A stretch of 14,899 nucleotides of DNA from contig DEWH01000004.1 in NCBI GenBank assembly GCA_002363155.1, positions 43,176 to 58,074 on the forward strand, written 5' to 3'. Under the pieces are notes generated by a model. It saw only the letters and a list, made by a program, of their open reading frames with translations, did not search any database and was not told where the DNA came from. Origin of the DNA: Ruminococcaceae bacterium UBA3215. GTDB lineage: Bacteria; Bacillota; Clostridia; Oscillospirales; Ruminococcaceae. Within the stretch, counting starts at the first letter, position 1, and every line of letters begins with the position of its first letter. The translations under genes and the position numbers were made by a program. Of the stretch, positions 1 through 4,877 are shown in pieces.

Positions 1-1181
1 CAACCGAGGAAACAACAGTTGCAGAGACAACTGCGGTTGAAACTACCGAGACAACAGCTGAAGTTACTACATACCAGGAAATTTCTGTTCCAGTAACTAC
101 TGAGATCAGCTTCCTTGTTACAACTTCGGTAAGTGCTACTGTAATTGAAGATGTTACTCCCGATGTAACAGGAACACCTGTTGAGACAACAACTCCGGTT
201 GATGTGACTACTCCTGCACCTGTTGAAACTCCTGCGGCTACAGATCCCGCTCCTGTTGAGACACCTGCGGCTACAAATCCCGCTCCTGTTGAGACACCTG
301 CGGCTACAGATCCCGCTCCTGTTGAGACACCTGCGGCTACAAATCCTACACCCGTTGAGACACCTGCGGCAACAAATCCTGCACCTGTTGAAACACCTGC
401 GGCTACAAATCCCGCACCCGTTGAGACTCCTGCGGCAACAAATCCCATACCTGTTGTTATTATAGCTGAAACGACTGTTGAAGAAACAACTGCTCCCGAG
501 GAGACTACGGTTGAAGAAACAACTGCTTCCGAAGAGACTACAGTTGAGGAAATAACTGCTCCCGAGGAGACTACGGTTGAAGAAACAACTGTTCCCGAGG
601 AGACTACAGTTGAAGAAACAACCTCTCCCGAAGAGACAACTGTTGAGGAAACAACTGCTCCCGAGGAGACAACAGTTGAGGAAACAACAGCTCCCGAAGA
701 GACTACAGTTGAAGAGTCCAAGACACCTGAAAATACACCTGATAACAGTCAGGTAGTATTCACAGATGCAACGATTCCTACAACTCCCAAGGTATATCGG
801 GAAGTTACAGTTCCTAGTGATACTCCTGTTGATTTCGTTGTAGTCACTACTCCCGATGCTCCTGAGATCGTAGAAGAAACTACTACTCCGAAAGTAAGAA
901 AAGCGCCGGTAGTTTCTGTAGAGGCTCCTGAGCTTGTTACAGAGAGCACTGAAGATGATGATACAACATCTCCGGAGGAATACTACAGCTTTGATGATAA
1001 TGAAACACCTCTTGCTGAATTCTTTGACTTCAGTGAGAATAAGGTTCCGCTGGGTGCATTCGACGAAACTGATTCCGCTAACAAGAATCCTGATACCGGA
1101 GTTGCTTCTCCCGTAGCTATGGGTGCAGCAGCAGTAGCTTCTATGGCTCTTGCAATCAAGGCTCGTAAGAGAAAAAAGTAA
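1..1181 (+). CDS. Wall-anchored Thr/Pro/Glu-rich surface protein, 5' end outside window
   Basis: The frame is open from base 3 through the window edge, so the start lies upstream; the GTG at 204 is only the first in-window start-like codon and has no ribosome binding site. What is visible is a low-complexity stalk rich in T, P, V and E, two 11-residue repeat arrays, then a mixed acidic segment. The C-terminus is a sorting signal: NPDTG at 1086-1100, a hydrophobic Ala-rich stretch, and a KARKRKK tail. That layout is the classic sortase substrate design with N replacing L of LPXTG. It probably spans the wall and presents an N-terminal domain not seen here. The Thr-rich stalk could be O-glycosylated (inference). 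The catalytic or binding domain, and so the function, cannot be named. Confidence 0.85.
   Translation, partial: TEETTVAETTAVETTETTAEVTTYQEISVPVTTEISFLVTTSVSATVIEDVTPDVTGTPVETTTPVDVTTPAPVETPAATDPAPVETPAATNPAPVETPAATDPAPVETPAATNPTPVETPAATNPAPVETPAATNPAPVETPAATNPIPVVIIAETTVEETTAPEETTVEETTASEETTVEEITAPEETTVEETTVPEETTVEETTSPEETTVEETTAPEETTVEETTAPEETTVEESKTPENTPDNSQVVFTDATIPTTPKVYREVTVPSDTPVDFVVVTTPDAPEIVEETTTPKVRKAPVVSVEAPELVTESTEDDDTTSPEEYYSFDDNETPLAEFFDFSENKVPLGAFDETDSANKNPDTGVASPVAMGAAAVASMALAIKARKRKK
213..443 (+). repeat. Tandem 33-bp coding repeat, 7 units (PAPVETPAATN)
   Basis: Seven in-frame copies of an 11-residue unit, PAPVETPAAT followed by N or D, with only a PTP variant and synonymous changes between copies. 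An eighth unit decays into PIPVVII. The arrangement is a Pro/Thr stalk prone to copy-number change by slippage. Confidence 0.95.
465..728 (+). repeat. Tandem 33-bp coding repeat, 8 units (EETTVEETTAP)
   Basis: Eight in-frame copies of an 11-residue acidic/Thr unit, EETTVEETTAP with variants (AETTV..., ...EITAP, ...ESKTP). The period equals that of the preceding array although the sequence differs, which keeps frame after unit gain or loss. Sequence before 204 has similar TTxxETT composition, so the stalk continues upstream. Confidence 0.95.
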
Positions 1182-1193
1182 TTTAATATCAGT

Positions 1194-1225
1194 AAGACCG
1201 CAATGTTAATTCATTGCGGTCTTTT
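1194..1225 (+). terminator. Intrinsic terminator of surface-protein gene
   Basis: A perfect 12-bp stem, AAGACCGCAATG with CATTGCGGTCTT, around a 6-nt loop, ending in a short T run. It starts 12 nt after the stop codon. Confidence 0.9.
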
Positions 1226-1378
1226 ATGTTGTTCTGAAAACCTTTGGAACATTTGGAAAATGTCAGAATATAATAATATACCGACTTAGTTAGTTCCGAG
1301 ACGATTTTCGGCGCGGCATGTTTGCTCTTGTTTGTTCCGGACACTTTTCATTTTTGCAGGGCTTATGTGATACAACGC

Positions 1379-1407
1379 AAAAAAAGCCCACAGATGAAAC
1401 TGTAAGC
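1379..1407 (-). terminator. Terminator-like hairpin in distal repeat copy
   Basis: On the minus strand GCTTACAG, loop TTTCAT, CTGTGGGC (two G-U pairs) is followed by seven T. It is the counterpart of the hairpin at 1483-1515, with a shorter stem. Confidence 0.65.
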
Positions 1408-1482
1408 GGATTCGTTGCCCGCCGTTGCGGGCTGTATGTACAGAGCACTTTTCATTTTTGCAGGGCTTATGTGATACGCCAC

Positions 1483-1515
1483 AAAAATCCGCCCACAGAT
1501 GAAACTGTGAGCGGA
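1483..1515 (-). terminator. Terminator-like hairpin in proximal repeat copy
   Basis: On the minus strand TCCGCTCACAG, loop TTTCAT, CTGTGGGCGGA (11 pairs with one G-U) is followed by a T run. Confidence 0.75.
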
Positions 1516-1586
1516 TTCGTAGCCCGCCGTTGCGGGCTGTCTGTACCGAACGCTTTAGATTTTTCAGAACTCCGGACTGCGAGGCA

Positions 1587-1622
1587 GAAAAATATCCCGC
1601 CTCAGGTAAACCCGAGACGGGA
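1587..1622 (-). terminator. Terminator of tRNA-Lys
   Basis: On the minus strand TCCCGTCTCGGGT and ACCTGAGGCGGGA pair with G-U tolerance and are followed by TATTTTTCT. It is the first terminator met after the tRNA 3' end. Confidence 0.75.
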
Positions 1623-1626
1623 CTCG

Positions 1627-1644
1627 CAGGCGCCGTTGCGCCTG
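1627..1644 (-). other. AACG-loop trailer hairpin overlapping tRNA CCA end
   Basis: A perfect 7-bp hairpin, CAGGCGC-AACG-GCGCCTG on the minus strand. Its first two bases are the C75-A76 of the encoded CCA. Hairpins with the same AACG loop but different stems lie at 1521-1538 (AGCCCGC stem) and 1417-1432 (GCCCGC stem), each just before a terminator-like hairpin. Different stem bases with the same loop suggest that structure is conserved. Confidence 0.8.
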
Positions 1645-1718
1645 GTGTGCCACCCGGGAATCGAACCCGGGACACCCTGCTTAAAAGGCAGGTGCTCTGC
1701 CGCCTGAGCTAGTGGCAC
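1643..1718 (-). tRNA. tRNA-Lys (anticodon UUU), CCA encoded
   Basis: The reverse complement folds into a standard cloverleaf: acceptor GTGCCAC/GTGGCAC, D arm GCTC...GAGC, anticodon stem CCTGC/GCAGG around loop CTTTTAA (anticodon TTT), and T arm CCGGG-TTCGATT-CCCGG. The body is 73 nt, 1718 down to 1646, with discriminator A and a genomically encoded CCA at 1645-1643. UUU decodes both AAA and AAG lysine codons. The gene stands alone with its own promoter and terminator. Confidence 0.98.
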
Positions 1719-1736
1719 ATTCAAGACAGTACATAT

Positions 1737-1765
1737 ATTATACCAAAATTAATATATTTTGTCAA
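1737..1765 (-). promoter_or_regulatory. Consensus promoter of tRNA-Lys
   Basis: On the minus strand TTGACA (1765-1760), a 17-nt spacer and TATAAT (1742-1737) match the housekeeping consensus exactly, about 18 nt before the tRNA 5' end. This fits a stable-RNA gene. Confidence 0.93.
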
Positions 1766-1805
1766 TAGATTTTTGATTTTTTTCTGTAATTCTTTTTCAA
1801 TATGA

Positions 1806-1834
1806 TTGACAAATACGAAAAGCAGTGTTATAAT
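1806..1834 (+). promoter_or_regulatory. Consensus promoter of RsbW-like gene
   Basis: TTGACA at 1806-1811, a 17-nt spacer and TATAAT at 1829-1834, both perfect. Transcription would begin near 1841, which excludes an upstream TTG start at 1834 and supports the ATG at 1885. Confidence 0.93.
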
Positions 1835-1884
1835 TGTCGGGTAACGTTAATAATCATCGAACATTTTATTCTGGGAGTAAGTTT

Positions 1885-2289
1885 ATGAAAACAAACATAA
1901 AGGTCAGTGCCAAACAACTTACAAAAAATATTGATGACGCATTATTTGATTTTGATGTTCTAAATGATGAGATAGAAGATCTGTGCCAGAAAAACGGCAT
2001 ATCGGAAAGAATGAACTTTAATACCCAGCTTGCTATTGAGGAAATAGTTCATAGGTGTATTATAGGCTTTCTGGAGCATAATGACGGAGGATTCGGATAT
2101 CCGATAAAAGTATCTGTTGACTTCTCGCTTGTTGAAGAAAAAGCGTCTATGACTATAACATATTCCGGACCCAGATTTGATCCTTTTGAGTATGGAGATG
2201 AGTTATCTGTCCTGCTTGTTGAGAAGCTGTCAGCGCAGTCTGCTTACAGTTATGACGGACTGAACAAAGTTGTTGTCATACTGTCGTAA
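1885..2289 (+). CDS. RsbW/SpoIIAB-like (GHKL-fold) protein with degenerate ATP site
   Basis: A 134-residue protein. The start ATG lies 7 nt after GGGAG and downstream of a perfect promoter. Length and pattern match the small GHKL anti-sigma/serine-kinase family: a helical N-terminus, an N-box-like 'LAIEEIVHR', and a G1-like 'YSGPRFDPF'. Key residues are missing. In that family the N-box reads EExxxN (here R for N), the G1 box DxG (here YSG) and the G2 box GLGL (here ELSVLL). Nucleotide binding and kinase activity are therefore unlikely; a partner-switching or binding role remains possible. It is followed by its own terminator and then by a truncated sigma-G gene, which invites a link with sigma control (inference). 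The family call rests on motif pattern only. Confidence 0.7.
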   Translation: MKTNIKVSAKQLTKNIDDALFDFDVLNDEIEDLCQKNGISERMNFNTQLAIEEIVHRCIIGFLEHNDGGFGYPIKVSVDFSLVEEKASMTITYSGPRFDPFEYGDELSVLLVEKLSAQSAYSYDGLNKVVVILS

Positions 2290-2317
2290 ATTAATTATTT
2301 AATATGGAATATATTAT

Positions 2318-2339
2318 GCCGGCTCTGACCGGCTTTTTT
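2318..2339 (+). terminator. Intrinsic terminator after RsbW-like gene
   Basis: GCCGG, loop CTCTGA, CCGGC, then six T, 28 nt after the stop codon. Confidence 0.85.
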
Positions 2340-2417
2340 ATTACCAATTATTTACGGGAATAACAGAGCCTGTGCAGTCAATACTTTTCTTGTATAAAGA
2401 TCCGGAGGTAGTTCAGA

Positions 2418-2714
2418 ATGTACTACGGAAAAGTTGAAATCAGCGGGATAAACACAGCAAAGCTGAAAGTACTAACAGAGAGTGAAAAAACGGAACTTCT
2501 TAAACGTACAGCGAACGGCGATATGAAAGCGCGAGAGGAGCTTATAAACGGCAATCTTCGTCTTGTGTTAAGTGTTATACAGCGATTTGCGGGAAGGGGA
2601 GAGAGTCCCGACGATCTGTTCCAGGTGGGCTGTATAGGACTGATAAAGGCAATTGACAATTTTTCACCGGAGTTCGGCGTAAAGTTCAGCACTTACGCAG
2701 TGCCGACAGAATAA
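2418..2714 (+). pseudogene. sigG: Truncated sporulation sigma factor SigG (N-terminal third)
   Basis: The 98 residues resemble the start of sigma-G closely: KVEISGINTAKL near the N-terminus, then NGNLRLVLSVIQRF, DDLFQVGCIGLIKAIDNF and KFSTYAVP (regions 1.2 to 2.3). Intact SigG is about 255-260 residues and continues after AVP with MIIGEIRRYLRD. Here the frame reads AVPTE and stops, and nothing resembling regions 2.4, 3 or 4 follows before the riboswitch promoter at 2786, so the 3' two thirds are deleted rather than frameshifted. GGAGG at 2404-2408 and the ATG are intact and the kept part shows no decay. The remnant could fold and touch core RNA polymerase but lacks promoter-binding parts. Either the lineage has lost sporulation, or an intact copy lies elsewhere and this is a duplicate. 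A weak nested hairpin at 2723-2764 (AAATGCT/AGCATTT) may end the transcript. Confidence 0.85.
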
Positions 2715-2785
2715 AGTAGTCGAAATGCTGTAAATATGGTGAATATTCGCTTTATAAAGCATTTTCTTTAAAAAGGAAAAATCAC

Positions 2786-2814
2786 TTGACATATCCTGAA
2801 TTATGCGGTATAAT
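2786..2814 (+). promoter_or_regulatory. Consensus promoter of riboswitch-flavodoxin unit
   Basis: TTGACA at 2786-2791, a 17-nt spacer and TATAAT at 2809-2814. It drives a leader of roughly 300 nt, far longer than the other leaders in the window. Confidence 0.93.
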
Positions 2815-2859
2815 AACTACTGCAATAATATGCAATAACGCAAAAGTTTTTTATAGTCT

Positions 2860-2987
2860 TGCTTCACCCGTTCGTTCGGGACACGGAATGCAGTGTAATA
2901 CCGTTACGGTATGAGTCTGCGCGAGTCGGTCACTGTGAAGTTGCTTATGCCCGATGCATAAAGCAGATAAGTCAGATACGTGGAAGG
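2860..2987 (+). ncRNA. Cobalamin (B12) riboswitch-like aptamer
   Basis: Conserved-looking blocks occur in the order known for cobalamin riboswitches: GCAGTGTAATACC...GGTATGAGTC (compare GCAACTGTAA...GATGAGTC), GGTCACTGT (compare GCCACTGT), and AAGTCAGATACGTGG (compare AGTCAGGATACCTGCC). The ends can pair, CTTCAC at 2862-2867 with GTGGAAG at 2980-2986, with one bulged G. The usual GGTGAAA-type 5' block and GGGAAGGC block are not recognisable, and ACCTGCC reads ACGTGG, so this is a divergent or reduced version. A terminator-like hairpin and the flavodoxin RBS follow. The promoter and terminators make a cis-regulatory leader likely even if the ligand assignment is wrong. Confidence 0.7.
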
Positions 2988-3024
2988 AGACTGTGTTTCT
3001 GCCGGAACCGGAAATCACGTCAAT

Positions 3025-3067
3025 AAGAGGAGAATACCGCTTAAATGGCGGAAGTTATCCTCTTTTT
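3025..3067 (+). terminator. Riboswitch expression-platform terminator
   Basis: AAGAGGA (3025-3031) pairs with TCCTCTT (3058-3064), with an inner CCGC/GCGG stem around TTAAAT and a T run ending at 3067. It lies inside the leader, so it most likely acts as a conditional terminator. Confidence 0.8.
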
Positions 3068-3068
3068 A

Positions 3069-3109
3069 AGGCGTACCTTTCCGAAAAGGTAACGCCTATT
3101 ATTATTTTT
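3069..3109 (+). terminator. Second leader hairpin, terminator-like, next to RBS
   Basis: AGGCGTACCTT pairs with AAGGTAACGCCT with a small mismatch, followed by ATTATTATTTTT directly before GGAGG (3110-3114). It may be a second terminator or a structure controlling access to the flavodoxin RBS. Confidence 0.6.
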
Positions 3110-3120
3110 GGAGGTACATT

Positions 3121-3528
3121 ATGAAAACAGCAGTTATTTATTGGAGCGGTACAGGCAATACCGAGGCAATGGCAAAAGCGGTAGCCGAAGGTGCGGGAGT
3201 TGAAGCAGTCAGCGTTTCTGAATTCAGCGGTAATATTGCGGATTACGATTCTGTTGCATTCGGCTGCCCGGCAATGGGGGACGAGATACTTGAGGAAAGC
3301 GAATTTGAGCCGTTTTTTGCAAAAATCGAGAATGAACTTTCCGGCAAGAAGGTAGTACTTTTCGGTTCTTATGACTGGGGGACGGGAGACTGGATGAGAA
3401 GCTGGGAACAGCGCGTAAAGTCAGACGGTGCCGAGATCATCGGCGGAGAGGGCTATATAACCAATCTTGACGCAAATGAGACCGAGCTTGGTGAGCTCCG
3501 TGATCTCGGAAAGAAGCTTGTTGAATAA
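3121..3528 (+). CDS. Short-chain flavodoxin
   Basis: 135 residues, starting 6 nt after GGAGG. It shows the flavodoxin fold signatures: the FMN phosphate loop 'YWSGTGNTEAMA' after beta-1, 'AFGCPAMGDE' at the first flavin-flanking loop, and 'GSYDWGTGDWM' with aromatic residues at the second. The length fits the short-chain class lacking the beta-5 insertion. It is a small cytoplasmic one-electron carrier using bound FMN. A cobalamin-type riboswitch leader precedes it and no reductase or partner enzyme is adjacent. Flavodoxins supply electrons that reduce cob(II)alamin in methionine synthase reactivation, which would make B12-linked control sensible (inference). The flavodoxin call is firm; the partner is unknown. 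Confidence 0.93.
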   Translation: MKTAVIYWSGTGNTEAMAKAVAEGAGVEAVSVSEFSGNIADYDSVAFGCPAMGDEILEESEFEPFFAKIENELSGKKVVLFGSYDWGTGDWMRSWEQRVKSDGAEIIGGEGYITNLDANETELGELRDLGKKLVE

Positions 3529-3546
3529 GGAATATACAATGCTTAA

Positions 3547-3584
3547 AGCAACACCCTCAGGAAATGCTTCCTGGGGGTGTTGCT
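3547..3584. terminator. Strong hairpin between convergent genes
   Basis: A 17-bp stem with one G-U pair (AGCAACACCCTCAGGAA / TTCCTGGGGGTGTTGCT) around loop ATGC. It sits between flavodoxin and the solute-binding protein gene that ends at 3618. There is no long T run on either side; the minus side reads GCTTTAAGC. It probably serves as a shared bidirectional terminator. Confidence 0.75.
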
Positions 3585-3617
3585 GATTATACGAACAGAA
3601 CGGAATGATACTGTACC

Positions 3618-4877
3618 TTAAAAGCTTTCATTGCATACAGCCATAAACTGTGCGGCTGCCTCATCGGCTGTGGCTTTATCGTAAAGAACAAGATCACACG
3701 CGTCAACAAAAGCGTCTATGACACTTGTGAGTTCGAGTCTCGGATCCATTTCGCGGAGATTCAAGTTGTTTGCCATTACCTCTGAAGCCTCATACTGAAG
3801 CCCGGTCAGCATACCGGCTTCTTCAAGGTAATCAAGGGCAGAATGGCTGATCGGTATTCCTTTTTCAACGCCCTGGAGAAGTGCCCATTCTTTGCTGTTG
3901 AGCATAAAGTCCAGCAGTAATGCAGCTTCCTTCGGGTGATCGGTATTCTTGCTCATAGCATAAAGGGTAGCAGGCTTCTCATACCAGCCTTTTCCGCTGT
4001 CGGCGGGGTCGAACGCTGTATAATCTACTGCGATGACCTCATTTCCGTTGTCCATAGCCGCACCGAGATAGTTCACAGCGTCGCTGACCCATGCAATAGT
4101 ACCCGCATAGGCTCCGCTGGCGATGCTGATCTTCTTGAAATCCTCAGTTTTGGGGATAACGTTTTTGTTGACCAGATCGACATAAAAATCTATCATTGTC
4201 CGGTAGTCGTCCTGTGAAAAACCGGGTTCGCCGTTTTCGGTGAAGAAAGTTTTTCCGGTCTTCTGTTCAGCGTAAGCAATAGAATAAAGCCAAAGCCCTT
4301 TTGCGACACCGGAGAGGGGATAGATCCCGTCTGCGCTCATTACCTCCGCAGCCGCAAAAAGATCGTCCCAGGTTTCCGGCAGGGAAAGCCCGTATTTGTC
4401 GAAGATGGTTTTGTTGAAGTAAACTGTCTCGGTGTTCATTGCGATAGGAACGGCGTTAAGAATACCGTTCCTTACACCGTATCTGAGGTAATCCTCGGAG
4501 AAGTTGGAAAGATCGAGCACATCGCTCACCTTGGACAGATCGTAGTAACCTGTGCCGTCTTCTGAGAACTCGCTGAGCCAGCTAACATTGATCTGCATGA
4601 CATCGGCTTCCGTATCGGATATCATACGGATACGGCTTCGTGCCTCATATCCGGACCATTCGGAGTAGTTGCATTTGACCTTTATTTCGGGGTGAAGCTG
4701 TTCAAATTTGCGTACAGCGGCGAGTGTATATTCTGTTCTTGTATCGTTGCCCCACCATGAAAGGGTTATCTCGGTCTGTACATTCTGGGAACGTACAAGC
4801 TGTTCATTTCCGCAGCTTCCGGCTGACAGGATCATTGAGAATGCCGTAAGACCGGCGAGCAAACGCTTGCATTTCAT
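3618..4877 (-). CDS. Extracellular solute-binding lipoprotein, family 1 (sugar-type)
   Basis: 419 residues. The N-terminus is a lipoprotein signal: KCKR, a hydrophobic stretch, then AGSC-GNE with Cys22 as the likely lipidated residue (position -3 is Ala rather than the usual Leu). The mature part shows family 1 ABC solute-binding hallmarks: 'LSWWGNDTR' at the first strand, 'FEQLHPEIKVKC', 'ADVMQINVSWL', 'VPIAMNTETVYFNKTIFDKYGL' split as in the family, and 'PETWDDLFAAAE'. Sugars or oligosaccharides are the usual ligands. The start codon overlaps the stop of the diguanylate cyclase gene by one base (TGATG), so translation is coupled. No permease or ATPase lies nearby, so it may present ligand to the cyclase sensor domain rather than feed a transporter (inference). 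It ends before the hairpin at 3547-3584. Confidence 0.9.
   Translation of the reverse strand: MKCKRLLAGLTAFSMILSAGSCGNEQLVRSQNVQTEITLSWWGNDTRTEYTLAAVRKFEQLHPEIKVKCNYSEWSGYEARSRIRMISDTEADVMQINVSWLSEFSEDGTGYYDLSKVSDVLDLSNFSEDYLRYGVRNGILNAVPIAMNTETVYFNKTIFDKYGLSLPETWDDLFAAAEVMSADGIYPLSGVAKGLWLYSIAYAEQKTGKTFFTENGEPGFSQDDYRTMIDFYVDLVNKNVIPKTEDFKKISIASGAYAGTIAWVSDAVNYLGAAMDNGNEVIAVDYTAFDPADSGKGWYEKPATLYAMSKNTDHPKEAALLLDFMLNSKEWALLQGVEKGIPISHSALDYLEEAGMLTGLQYEASEVMANNLNLREMDPRLELTSVIDAFVDACDLVLYDKATADEAAAQFMAVCNESF

Larger units (their letters stand above)
1342..1548. repeat. Tandem duplication, about 104 bp, two copies
   Basis: Two adjacent copies (about 1342-1445 and 1446-1548) share a block starting CACTTTTCATTTTTGCAGGG, a 'CCCACAGATGAAACTGT' hairpin and a 'GCCCGCCGTTGCGGGC' hairpin. 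They differ by scattered substitutions and one 1-nt indel, so the duplication is not brand new. Read on the minus strand, each copy is an AACG-loop hairpin followed by an intrinsic terminator, the same order as the trailer of the adjacent tRNA-Lys. Open frames here on both strands look like by-products of the repeat. The stretch 1226-1341 holds nothing else I can support. Confidence 0.9.

Noticed and set aside
213..728. 33-bp repeats resembling a CRISPR array
   Set aside because: Units are directly adjacent with no spacers and encode an in-frame 11-residue peptide repeat.
1226..1341. Plus-strand promoter around TATAAT at 1269
   Set aside because: No -35 box at suitable spacing and no plus-strand gene follows.
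1286..1707. 129-codon open frames on both strands across the tRNA trailer region
   Set aside because: They run through a tRNA, terminators and a tandem repeat, have no RBS, and translate the repeat twice; they are by-products of GC-rich hairpins.
1834..1884. Earlier TTG start for the RsbW-like protein
   Set aside because: It overlaps the -10 box of a perfect promoter; the ATG at 1885 has GGGAG at proper spacing.
2860..2987. FMN riboswitch, suggested by the downstream flavodoxin
   Set aside because: The conserved FMN aptamer blocks are not visible, whereas the block order fits cobalamin.
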